In this document: in pieces, positions 6,781-15,200 of the stretch | How positions within the stretch are numbered: position 1 is the first letter of the stretch | Layout of the letters: every line of letters starts with the position of its first letter | Assembly (NCBI RefSeq): GCF_900104415.1 | Contig: NZ_FMXR01000016.1 | Span: forward strand, 1 to 64,000 | From: Eubacterium oxidoreducens | GTDB lineage: Bacteria > Bacillota > Clostridia > Lachnospirales > Lachnospiraceae | DNA: 64,000 bases | Direction: 5' to 3' | Notes under the pieces: generated by a model | The model's input: only the letters and a program-made list of their open reading frames with translations | The model's database searches: none | Told to the model about the DNA's origin: nothing | Program-made: the position numbers and the translations under genes

Positions 6781-7300
6781 GGAAAAATTTTATCTAAGTG
6801 GTCATGTCCCTTCATCTCGTTCACTATTCATATAGCAAAAACTCTTCCATATTTTGTCCAACCTCAAGTATTCCAACCTATGTACATATAGAAGATAGCT
6901 CTTTCATCATAATAATAAACAATTTATCTTTCCAATTTTGGTCTAAAAGATTATCATATAAATGTAATATTATTGAGCCGCTTTTTGTACAGGGAGAAGA
7001 GTTTATCCGTGAATTTACATTGAAATAATTCGTCAGAATATGTATATTACGTGTAATGTCATGGCTGGCGAGACCAACATAAGAGCATAAAACAAATATT
7101 AAGCCCGGGTACAATAACGTTTGTACTCGGGTTTAGATTTTCGCATATCTGCCGGTGTACATGTCAAGACTCGCTCGCGAGTCTTGCGCGCCGGATTCGG
7201 GTCTGCTTCAGCAGACAAATTCCTGTCCGAATCCGTGCGCATCCTCGCGGAGCGTTTAACTCAGTCGGAGCTTGTTCTCCGACTGAGTTAAAACTCTTAC
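6781..7300. other. Gene-free spacer with several hairpins
   Basis: No convincing gene is seen. Short open frames at 6798-7028 (+) and 6878-7114 (-) overlap each other, lack ribosome binding sites and look like chance. AAGCCCGGGTAC/GTACTCGGGTTT forms a hairpin near 7101-7134. Perfect or near-perfect palindromes follow at 7165-7186, 7193-7234 (enclosing GTCTGC/GCAGAC) and 7255-7292. The spacer separates the tRNA from the convergent end of the redox operon. Confidence 0.6.
7255..7292 (-). terminator. Strong hairpin after the redox operon
   Basis: A 16-bp perfect stem (TTTAACTCAGTCGGAG and its complement) with a six-base loop starts nine bases beyond the stop of the flavoprotein gene. The T-run is short, so termination strength is uncertain, but position and stem support an operon-end terminator. 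Confidence 0.6.
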
Positions 7301-8761
7301 TTAATCGTCTAACTCATCAATATAATCCGCAGCTGACTCTCCTGCCATACGACCAGAATTTACAGCCCATCCCATGGAATTTCCAGGAAGGGTAAAGTTG
7401 TAGCTGTCTCCGTAGAGGGTATTAGCATCATTACCAGCACTGTAAAGTCCCGGAATAATCTGCTCGTTGTTATCGAATACTTCGCAGTACTTGTTGACTC
7501 TTACGCCGCCGATAGTTCCATAAGCAGCCACATAGAATTTGCCGACTCTGTATTTGCCTTTACCAGTGATTGGATGCAGGAACTTTGGATTCTTATTAAA
7601 CTGTGAGTCATAACCACAATCACACATATCGTTGTAATCTTCGATGGTCTCTTCTAGTTTTTCCGGATCAATGCCGAGCTTTTCAGCAAGCTCTTCGATG
7701 GATTCCGCTTCAAAGTAACCATCATATCCTTCCTCCACTGCACGCTCAAACTCCGGCTCCACCTGCATAAATGCCTCTTCCGGATGTACAATATCGAAGA
7801 TATCCGGACCATTTTTCTTATAATACTTTAAGATACCGTCATCCATGATACAGTAAGCATAGTTACCCGGCTGGATGTCGATGGCATTACCGGTAAATGT
7901 CGTATTACCCATACGGTCCTCATTCATAAAACGATCGCCGCGCTGGTTAATCAGCAGGTTCGGCTGACGAAGAACCGCATCCAGCAAGAAATAGTTCATG
8001 TTGTCTTTGAGCTGGTAGATCTTCTCGACATTGGCCCCATACTTCATAGCGCCGACGTTCCACATCATGTTCAAACCGTCACCACTTGTGCCCGGCACGT
8101 TGAATGGGAAGAAATCCTCCCAGAGATTGTATCCAAAGTTTTCTTTCAGCATCTCAGCATTCGTACCAAATCCACCGGTTGCGACGATGACCGCTTTTGC
8201 ACGTGCTTCAATCTCTTCGCCGTCTTTATCCACAGCCTTAACACCCACACATTTGCCATCTTCCATAATGAGTTCCTTAACCGGAGTCTCTAAGAAGATT
8301 TCGCTACCAAGTTCTTTTGCCTTGTCGGTTAAAATCCGAACCATAGGACCGGCTGCGCGAGGTCCGATTACACCATTTTCCGGCTTCACGATATGCCAGG
8401 TAGCTGCAGATTCTGCAAAGTAACGGAAAGCGCCGGCGAACTCTACGCCCAGGTCCTCGAGCCACTCAATGGTATCCGAAGACTTGTCAAAATAAGTCTG
8501 CACCAGATCGGCATCAACCTGATAATGTGTATACTTCATGTGAATATCATAAGCTTCATCTTTCGTGATAGAATCAAACTGTCTTTTTTGAATCTTGGTT
8601 TCCAGGCCAAGTGGTCCCATACCCATGTTGGCTGCTCCACCGGTTGTATTCGCTTTTTCAAATACAATTGAATCAAGACCGGCTTCCCCAACCGTTACAG
8701 CTGCTGCAAGACCGGCAGGACCGGCTGCTACTACAATTACATCTGTTTCCATTGTTTTCAT
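7301..8761 (-). CDS. FAD-dependent oxidoreductase, fumarate-reductase-like flavoprotein
   Basis: The 486-residue protein has an N-terminal Rossmann FAD site (VIVVAAGPAGLAAA; the first Gly of GxGxxG is Ala12), an RGDRFMNE segment and a C-terminal FAD-binding region (GLYSAGNDANTLYGDSYNF). This is the fold of fumarate-reductase/succinate-dehydrogenase-type flavoproteins. Where fumarate reductases have HHTMGG it has AAYGTIGG, and the late active-site Arg before GGN is absent (FTLPGNS), so its acceptor is probably not a dicarboxylate. There is no signal peptide or haem motif, so it is cytosolic. It is the last gene of a three-gene operon that likely feeds it electrons. GGAGGAAG precedes the ATG. 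Confidence 0.88.
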   Translation of the reverse strand: MKTMETDVIVVAAGPAGLAAAVTVGEAGLDSIVFEKANTTGGAANMGMGPLGLETKIQKRQFDSITKDEAYDIHMKYTHYQVDADLVQTYFDKSSDTIEWLEDLGVEFAGAFRYFAESAATWHIVKPENGVIGPRAAGPMVRILTDKAKELGSEIFLETPVKELIMEDGKCVGVKAVDKDGEEIEARAKAVIVATGGFGTNAEMLKENFGYNLWEDFFPFNVPGTSGDGLNMMWNVGAMKYGANVEKIYQLKDNMNYFLLDAVLRQPNLLINQRGDRFMNEDRMGNTTFTGNAIDIQPGNYAYCIMDDGILKYYKKNGPDIFDIVHPEEAFMQVEPEFERAVEEGYDGYFEAESIEELAEKLGIDPEKLEETIEDYNDMCDCGYDSQFNKNPKFLHPITGKGKYRVGKFYVAAYGTIGGVRVNKYCEVFDNNEQIIPGLYSAGNDANTLYGDSYNFTLPGNSMGWAVNSGRMAGESAADYIDELDD

Positions 8762-8790
8762 GCTATCTTCCTCCTCATAAGCATCTAATC

Positions 8791-9975
8791 TTAATGACGT
8801 TTCTTGAATTTACCTACCTTGGTTAAGCGGGTAGGCAGTTTTGGAACTCGTCCGGTTGTCTGAATGATGGCGTCTTCTTCACAGACCTCGATACATTTGC
8901 CACACTTTGTGCACTCAAATTCATCAATCATGTGAATAAAGCCGGCCTTTCCTTCAATCGCATCCACCGGACAGACATCTGCACATTCCTCACAACCCTC
9001 GCAGGTGTTCGGATCGATGTAAATCGTCATAAACGATTTACAGACATTGGCTGCACATTTTTTCTTCTTTATATGATCCTCGTATTCCGATGAAAAGTAT
9101 TTAAGCGATCCCCTTACCACATCAGAAGCTGTCTGGCCCATGGAGCATGGTGTGGAAAATGTCATCGCCTCAGATATTTCATCGAGCATATCGACAAATT
9201 CTTTCTTTCCCCGTCCTTGCGTAATTTCCTTCATCATCGTGTGAAGCTGGATAAGACCTTCACGACAGAAATTACATTTCCCGCAGCTGTGTCTGCGCTC
9301 TGCCAAAAGAATCTTCTCGCACTCATCGATGATACAACTCTTGGATGAGAAGATGGTAAGAAGTCCATTTCCCACCTTCGTGTCCGCATCCAATTCAGTC
9401 TCAAGAATCTCCGGCCCATAGAGCATTGTTCCAAGGCGAACCGCTTTCACATCCTTAGCCCCGGCAATCTCAGAAAGCTTCGTTCCATATGGATACTTTT
9501 TGAGTTCTCCAATCTTACCGTCTGTTTGAACGGCGATGTGATAGCCCGGTTCATAGTCACCGGCAAGGACATTTGCCAGTTCATACATCGTTTCAATATG
9601 ATGGAAGATGCATCCCTGATTCGCACGCTTATTTAAAAATGCTACGCGAATCTCGATGCCTGCCTGATCAGCTTTATCTTTAAGCGAGTCCGCCAATTCA
9701 TCTTCCCCTTCCGGCAGATATAAGACCTTATGGTCTGTTTCGACTGCCTTTGCCGCAGCTTCCATACCGGCAAATATCTGATCTGTATGTTCTTTCCATA
9801 ACCCAAGCAGTGGCTTTTCAATGTCCGAGTTATTAAGTGCTGCCACAATGCCTTCAGCGCCTTCGTCCCATTTCTCGATTACCAAACTTTTTAAATCCCC
9901 ATATTCTGTTAGCGCTGCTTGTTTTACTTTGCCGCGAATCTCGTCGGCGCTCATCTGATTTATCCTATCTCTCAT
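8791..9975 (-). CDS. NuoF-like iron-sulfur protein with C-terminal 2[4Fe-4S] ferredoxin
   Basis: Within 394 residues, a SLBB-like segment (about 145-172) precedes the NuoF N3-cluster motif SCGKCNFCREG (Cys231, 234, 237) with its distant fourth ligand Cys277 (STPCSMG). A bacterial ferredoxin domain follows with two CxxCxxCxxxC sets (Cys325/328/331/335 and 355/358/361/365). The glycine-rich FMN/NADH-binding domain of NuoF or HydB is not recognisable in the first 140 residues. It therefore looks like an electron wire rather than an NADH dehydrogenase. It starts 4 bases after the upstream NuoG/GltD-like gene. Confidence 0.88.
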   Translation of the reverse strand: MRDRINQMSADEIRGKVKQAALTEYGDLKSLVIEKWDEGAEGIVAALNNSDIEKPLLGLWKEHTDQIFAGMEAAAKAVETDHKVLYLPEGEDELADSLKDKADQAGIEIRVAFLNKRANQGCIFHHIETMYELANVLAGDYEPGYHIAVQTDGKIGELKKYPYGTKLSEIAGAKDVKAVRLGTMLYGPEILETELDADTKVGNGLLTIFSSKSCIIDECEKILLAERRHSCGKCNFCREGLIQLHTMMKEITQGRGKKEFVDMLDEISEAMTFSTPCSMGQTASDVVRGSLKYFSSEYEDHIKKKKCAANVCKSFMTIYIDPNTCEGCEECADVCPVDAIEGKAGFIHMIDEFECTKCGKCIEVCEEDAIIQTTGRVPKLPTRLTKVGKFKKRH

Positions 9976-9979
9976 CTTC

Positions 9980-12094
9980 TTACGCCTCCTTTTGATCCGA
10001 ATACTGTGTCCAAAGTCTCGGCTCGTGAATCTGTAATCTTAGGTCACATTGCAAACATCTTGAAGACTCCCCGCAGATATCGCTCTCGCAGATTCCAAAA
10101 TCAAACAAATCAAAATTGTTCTCTCTTTCGGCTGCGCTAAGAATCTTTTGATCTGCTGCCTTAAGATGTGCAAACCCTTCTTCCTTGCCAATGCATGGAT
10201 CTGGAATTTCTACCGGTGCAAGTTGCTCTGTGATGTCTCCGTCTCCACCTAAGAAGCGGTCGATTTCACAGGCGGCATCCCTTCCGGATGCAATCGCCTG
10301 GATTACAGATTTCGTTCCGTATACAACATCTCCCGCTGCAAAGATACCTTCTACCGATGATGCCAGGCTATTGTCCGCTACCTTAATGCTGTTTCCCTTA
10401 CCAAGCTCAAGACCCTGCTGTGGTGAAAGCTCAGCCCACTGACCGGTTGCGAAGATAACAGTGTCTGCATCGATATGATGCTCAGAACCTTCTTCTTTCT
10501 CGATGATTGCCTTGCGATTCTCGTCAAAGTAAAAGTCCTTCACATTCATAAAGTCGACGCCGGTTACCTTACCGTCTCCGGTGATTCGTTCAAACGTCTG
10601 CGCCGGATGTACCTGAATGCCTTCTTCCATAGCCTGCACAATTTCTTCTTCATCTGCGGTCATCTTATCCCTAGCCTCCAGACACGCCAGATGAATCTCC
10701 TTTGCACCAAGACGCTTAGCCGTCCTGGCACAGTCAAATGCAACGTTACCTCCGCCAAGCACGATGATGCTCTTGCCCATACCGGTCTCTTCGCCAAGCG
10801 ATGCTTTCCTTAAAAAATCGATGTTAAGCAATACGCCTTCCTTGTCATTTCCTTCCATCGGAAGACGAACGCCGACATGATTGCCGATTGCCATCAATAC
10901 TACGTCATATTGTGTTTTTAATGCCAATATATCTGTAACTTTTGCATTTGTCTCAACCTTCACGCCCTGGTCTGTAATAACCGCGGCTTCTTTTGCGATG
11001 ATGTCTCGTGGAAGACGATAGGCAGGTATTCCATATGCCATCATACCACCGACCGTCGGAAGTGCTTCTTTCACAGTCACATCATGACCTTGTTTTCTTA
11101 AATAGTAAGCGGCTGTCAGACCGGCCGGTCCACCGCCAACTACGCAGACCTTCTTACCGGTATCGGCAAGTTGTTTTCCCTTGCCCTTCCAATACTTTCC
11201 TGTATCATGCTCTGCTGCATAACGCTTAATCTCGCGAATTGACATCGCCTCGGATACTTCCTTCCTCTTACACTGCTTTGCACAAGCCTGTGTGCAGATC
11301 ATGCCAAGCGCATGTGGAAACGGAACCTTCTCACGGATAACTGCTGCTGCCGCATCACAGTCACCTTCTTTTACATAACGAATATATCTTGGAATATCCG
11401 TATGCGCCGGACATTCTCCCTTGCAAGGTACGAGTGCTTCTTCTCTCTTAAGATCCGTATTTATCAGTTGCATCTTATCCCGAATACTTCCAGTCGGACA
11501 GACCTCGGCGCAGGCTGTACAAAACCGGCAATCCACATCCGCAAGCAACTGATCATGAAGCGTTCCCACATATGTCTCAAGATCTTTTTTTCGAAAATCA
11601 AGAACCCCTACGCCGCGAAGCTTGTTACAGGCTCTGACACATCTTCCGCATAATACACAGCGGTTCATATCGTGGATAAGCAAAGGATTATCTTCGTTCG
11701 CCTTTATTCCCTTTGTGCGTGTCCGCATTCTGGCATTGTTGGCTCCAATATACTGGATTAATGTCTGCAGTTCACAGTTGCCGTACTTCGGACAGGTAGA
11801 ACAATCCTCCGGATGACCTGCCAATAACAGTTCTAGTGCAAGCGTTCGAAGCTTGTTTACTCTCTCCGTTGTGGTATGAATCACCATACCGTCCCTCGGC
11901 TTTAATGTACAAGACGGCGTAACCTCATCCATCCCCTCTACCTCTACAATACACATACGACATGATCCATTATCCGGAAGATCCGGATGATGACAAAGAT
12001 GCGGAATGTAGATTCCATTTTCCAGTGCTGCTTCTAACACATTTTCCTTTTCTTCCACTTCTAACGTGATTCCATCAATTGTAATGGTTGCCAT
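9980..12094 (-). CDS. NuoG-like iron-sulfur / GltD-like NAD(P)H oxidoreductase fusion
   Basis: The 704-residue protein starts with a plant-type [2Fe-2S] domain (Cys34, 45, 48, 62). A NuoG His-Cys cluster follows (His94, Cys98, 101, 107), then two [4Fe-4S] sets (Cys146-156 and 189-199). From about 220 it is a GltD-type module: an extra Cys-rich helical region, an FAD site VVGGGPAGLTAAYY near 318-331, an NAD(P)H site VLGGGNVAFDCA and a terminal GDVVYGTKSV. It probably takes electrons from NAD(P)H and passes them to the NuoF-like partner and the terminal flavoprotein. It is the first gene of the operon, with AAGGAG before the ATG. Confidence 0.9.
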   Translation of the reverse strand: MATITIDGITLEVEEKENVLEAALENGIYIPHLCHHPDLPDNGSCRMCIVEVEGMDEVTPSCTLKPRDGMVIHTTTERVNKLRTLALELLLAGHPEDCSTCPKYGNCELQTLIQYIGANNARMRTRTKGIKANEDNPLLIHDMNRCVLCGRCVRACNKLRGVGVLDFRKKDLETYVGTLHDQLLADVDCRFCTACAEVCPTGSIRDKMQLINTDLKREEALVPCKGECPAHTDIPRYIRYVKEGDCDAAAAVIREKVPFPHALGMICTQACAKQCKRKEVSEAMSIREIKRYAAEHDTGKYWKGKGKQLADTGKKVCVVGGGPAGLTAAYYLRKQGHDVTVKEALPTVGGMMAYGIPAYRLPRDIIAKEAAVITDQGVKVETNAKVTDILALKTQYDVVLMAIGNHVGVRLPMEGNDKEGVLLNIDFLRKASLGEETGMGKSIIVLGGGNVAFDCARTAKRLGAKEIHLACLEARDKMTADEEEIVQAMEEGIQVHPAQTFERITGDGKVTGVDFMNVKDFYFDENRKAIIEKEEGSEHHIDADTVIFATGQWAELSPQQGLELGKGNSIKVADNSLASSVEGIFAAGDVVYGTKSVIQAIASGRDAACEIDRFLGGDGDITEQLAPVEIPDPCIGKEEGFAHLKAADQKILSAAERENNFDLFDFGICESDICGESSRCLQCDLRLQIHEPRLWTQYSDQKEA

Positions 12095-12281
12095 ATTACC
12101 TACTCCTTTTTATGTTCAACAATTATCTAATCGTTTCATCTCAAAAATTGTCCGCGTTTTGACTTCTTGTCTGGATTATAGCATAATTAAGTAAAATCAA
12201 CTTCGAACGCATGTCGGAAATTCCGCTTATATATATCATATTTTTCAACATTTGTTGAATCAAAGTCAGCGAGGTAAAACT
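12095..12281. promoter_or_regulatory. Divergent promoter region, redox operon / PucR regulator
   Basis: On the minus strand a TATAAT (12175-12180) with a weak -35 (GTTGAT, spacing 16) would give a leader of about 75 bases for the redox operon. On the plus strand the PucR gene is preceded by an AT-rich stretch (TATATATCATAT near 12231). The PucR protein probably binds here, though no clear palindrome stands out. Confidence 0.4.
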
Positions 12282-13826
12282 ATGACAACTTTAAACGTAT
12301 TATTAAACGCACTTAATGAACACCATATTTCTTATTTTCATCAGCCTTATGACAAACAGCGACCAGTCTACCAAATTAGCCACTTAACCGAAAACTCCCT
12401 TCCGGATTCACATACTCTATTTTTGCTCTCCTCTCATAGACTTTCCAAATCGCTGCAACAGATGTTGGCAGATGCTGATAAGCCACTTATGATTCTGGAT
12501 CTTGCTCATCACCGCTCTCTGCCATTTCCGGCAATCTGTCTTTCGAATGATGTGGACACTTCTCATATCTATCAGATATTAAATGATGTGCTTTCTTTGG
12601 AAACCACAATTCAATCGGAGATACAATCTATGTATGCTTTGATGTTAAAAGGAGATGGACTTGATTCTTTAACCGACTACGCAGAACAGATTCTAGGACA
12701 TCCCATCTCTATCCTGGATACAAGCTATGCCATCATCGCAGCCTCTTCTGGCATGCGAAAGCTTTCTTTTGGCCTTGACGATTCTTCGGATGGCTTATTT
12801 CTTAGCATTGAGGAAATCCAAAGCCTTAGACGTTTGCAGATTGAAGAGAAGATCTACACCTTTACAGAAGCCTTTTTTGTCAATACGGAAGACCATCCTG
12901 AGACCAATTGGATCTTTAGCGCCATCCGCATCCATCATGTCATGAGTGGTTATGTTGCAGTCTGTCTTCCATCAACTGCCAACGCAACTTCACGCGAACT
13001 TCGCCTAACTACAGCACTTTCACAAATCTGCAGCATCGAAATGCAAAAGCACGACTTCTTCTCCGAGCAAACCGGATTACAATATGAAACGTTTCTAACC
13101 GATCTATTAGATGGTCGCTTTGGTAACCTGCAACGAATTCATGCACGTTTAAAATTACTGAATCAACAGCTTGGCTCTTACTATTGTCTGGCTTTATTTG
13201 ACCGCCTTTCCCCTTCGGGAAGTGACTTTTTCAATAAGCAACAGCTTCGTCGTCTTCGTAACCTCTTTCCAGGAAGTATGTCCATTGCTTATCAGGATAT
13301 TATTGTGCTGTTTATTCACACAAAACAACCAATCTTTTTGGATCATGATTTTACTTCACCGGTTATAGAATATGCCTCCCGAAACTCTTTAAGAGTTGCC
13401 TTCAGCCAGCCATTTGCCGATTTACTTAAAACTCATATTTTTTTCCGACAGGCGCATACTACGCTTCAGCTATGCGAACAAGCACCCGGAAATCACCATG
13501 TCGGATACAGCGTTGACGCACTCCCTTATGTGCTTTTTTCCAATACCGATAATACCGCCCTTGAAGCCGGTATTCATTATCACCTGTATCATTTGCAGGA
13601 TTATGATGCCATCTATCACACCGAATTTGTCAAAACGCTAAGAGCTTATCTGCAAAATGACCGTAATATGGCAAATGCGGCCAAAGCGCTTCATATTCAC
13701 CGAAGTACGTTCTTTTATCGCATAAAAAAAATAGAAGAGCTCCTCGATATCTCCATTTCCGATTCGCATCTTCTATTTCTTTATGAATTAAGTTTTAAAT
13801 TATGGGACTATCTGCTCCATATTTAG
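12282..13826 (+). CDS. PucR/CdaR-type transcriptional regulator
   Basis: The protein has 514 residues from the ATG at 12282, preceded by GCGAGGT; the upstream TTG at 12252 has no ribosome binding site. A PucR-like N-terminal region (an N-terminal domain, then a GAF-like middle containing LGHPISILDTSYAIIAASS) leads to a C-terminal helix-turn-helix of the HTH_30 type (NMANAAKALHIHRSTFFYRIKKIEELL). Such proteins sense small metabolites such as purine breakdown products, glycerate or amino acids, usually controlling adjacent genes. It is divergent from the redox operon, its likely target. The stop overlaps the end of the convergent secreted-protein gene by four bases. Confidence 0.9.
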   Translation: MTTLNVLLNALNEHHISYFHQPYDKQRPVYQISHLTENSLPDSHTLFLLSSHRLSKSLQQMLADADKPLMILDLAHHRSLPFPAICLSNDVDTSHIYQILNDVLSLETTIQSEIQSMYALMLKGDGLDSLTDYAEQILGHPISILDTSYAIIAASSGMRKLSFGLDDSSDGLFLSIEEIQSLRRLQIEEKIYTFTEAFFVNTEDHPETNWIFSAIRIHHVMSGYVAVCLPSTANATSRELRLTTALSQICSIEMQKHDFFSEQTGLQYETFLTDLLDGRFGNLQRIHARLKLLNQQLGSYYCLALFDRLSPSGSDFFNKQQLRRLRNLFPGSMSIAYQDIIVLFIHTKQPIFLDHDFTSPVIEYASRNSLRVAFSQPFADLLKTHIFFRQAHTTLQLCEQAPGNHHVGYSVDALPYVLFSNTDNTALEAGIHYHLYHLQDYDAIYHTEFVKTLRAYLQNDRNMANAAKALHIHRSTFFYRIKKIEELLDISISDSHLLFLYELSFKLWDYLLHI

Positions 13827-15085
13827 CAGCTTTTATATTGATTGATCTTTTTTACTTCTTTTTTGTAGGCCTTCGTCTTATACCACCACTTTCCATGGTC
13901 AATGGTCTTCTTTCCGGAGGATGTCTTGATATTTGCCTTTTTTAAGTTAAAGCACTGAAAGGCATCTACTGCACGTAACTTCTTATTCTTTGTTAAATCG
14001 ATCTTTTTTAAATTCAGATCAAAATAAAAATAAGCATAATGCAGATTCTTACACTTTGTAAGCTTTACGGATGATGTATTGGCTGCATATAGATACAGCT
14101 GGTTTAAATTCTTGTATTTATTACCATCTATACTTTTATTCGTTACATAAGAAAGCGAAACAATTCTAAGATGAGAGTTCTTCTTTGGCATTTTAACCGT
14201 CAAATACTTATTAAAACTTCCATAGACGACCAATTCTACTGCTTTTTTGCAGCTTGAAACATTTACAGACTTTGTTGAAGCAGCATATTCATCTGCAAAT
14301 ACATATACACTCGTTGCATTTGGTGCATTCACCTTTATATTACTTGATAGAACATAATCAAAATAAGCCTTCTTCGCCGTACACGCTCTAAGGTCCGCTA
14401 TTTTCTTCGCATACTTTCCGATGTCCACCGTCTTTAGATTGGTCAGATACTCGATTCCCTTAAAACTCGTGACTTTATATTGCACGTTCTCGCTATTCGT
14501 ATATTTCTTGTTCTTTTTGACTATAACATGATTATTGAGTTCCGTAATCTGTTGCAGCTCCTGCGTTGTCAGATATCCGTCTTTATCAGCATCATAGCGC
14601 TTCTTCTTTCCATAAACACCTTTTTTTAAAAGCTTATACATGCCCGGAAAATTACTTTTATTAATCTTCACAACTGTATATTGTGTTACAGACGAATACA
14701 TCTTATACTCTTGCCCCGACGCATCCGTATATGCTAACTTAACGCGAATATAATAAGCTCCTCCGTTACCCAATTTATCAAATGGAATCTTAATCTGAAA
14801 CTTAGAAGTTGATACTTTTGTAAAAGTTGCATTGTCTGAATCAAATTCTATCGTGTCATCTTCCGCAAAAGAAGCATCTGTCGACATCTCCAGCTCATAA
14901 TCATCAAGCGTTGCACCTTCTTCTAAGTCATATTCCCACTTATAAGTAAGATTTGAACTGCCGGCACTTACACTTTGTTCCTTCACTACAGTCTGTGAAG
15001 CCTGCACCTTTATACCGCCTATTATACATAGTCCGATTACCAATGTCGGCAGCACTACGACACTTGCCCATGTTCTTATATTCAT
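13823..15085 (-). CDS. Secreted leucine-rich protein with an EF-hand-like loop
   Basis: The 420-residue protein has an N-terminal signal peptide (cleavage probably near VQASQ). A beta-rich, fibronectin-like region follows (about 30-140). A single calcium-loop motif DADKDGYLTTQE (about 165-176), as in EF-hands and dockerins, leads into a series of irregular leucine-rich repeats rich in Lys, Asn and Tyr (about 195-395). There is no LPxTG anchor. The family resembles clostridial surface LRR proteins. Binding to host or polymer is plausible but not shown. GAGAGGGG precedes the ATG. Confidence 0.82.
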   Translation of the reverse strand: MNIRTWASVVVLPTLVIGLCIIGGIKVQASQTVVKEQSVSAGSSNLTYKWEYDLEEGATLDDYELEMSTDASFAEDDTIEFDSDNATFTKVSTSKFQIKIPFDKLGNGGAYYIRVKLAYTDASGQEYKMYSSVTQYTVVKINKSNFPGMYKLLKKGVYGKKKRYDADKDGYLTTQELQQITELNNHVIVKKNKKYTNSENVQYKVTSFKGIEYLTNLKTVDIGKYAKKIADLRACTAKKAYFDYVLSSNIKVNAPNATSVYVFADEYAASTKSVNVSSCKKAVELVVYGSFNKYLTVKMPKKNSHLRIVSLSYVTNKSIDGNKYKNLNQLYLYAANTSSVKLTKCKNLHYAYFYFDLNLKKIDLTKNKKLRAVDAFQCFNLKKANIKTSSGKKTIDHGKWWYKTKAYKKEVKKINQYKSC

Positions 15086-15154
15086 AATAAACCCCTCTCA
15101 TGATTTTTCGTGTAGTTAGTATATCACATACTTCCCCCTTATTTTTTTATTTTT

Positions 15155-15190
15155 ATAAAAAAATCGAGTGCTCATTTAGGCACCCGATTT
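15155..15190 (-). terminator. Terminator of the chemoreceptor gene
   Basis: On the minus strand AAATCGGGTGC and GCACTCGATTT form a stem with an eight-base loop and are followed by a long T-rich tract. The hairpin starts 10 bases beyond the stop codon. Confidence 0.8.
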
Positions 15191-15200
15191 ATTATGCTCT

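Noticed and set aside
6798-7114. Two opposing open frames of about 76 and 78 codons
   Set aside because: They overlap on opposite strands, lack ribosome binding sites and show no protein-like composition; the region reads as a non-coding spacer.
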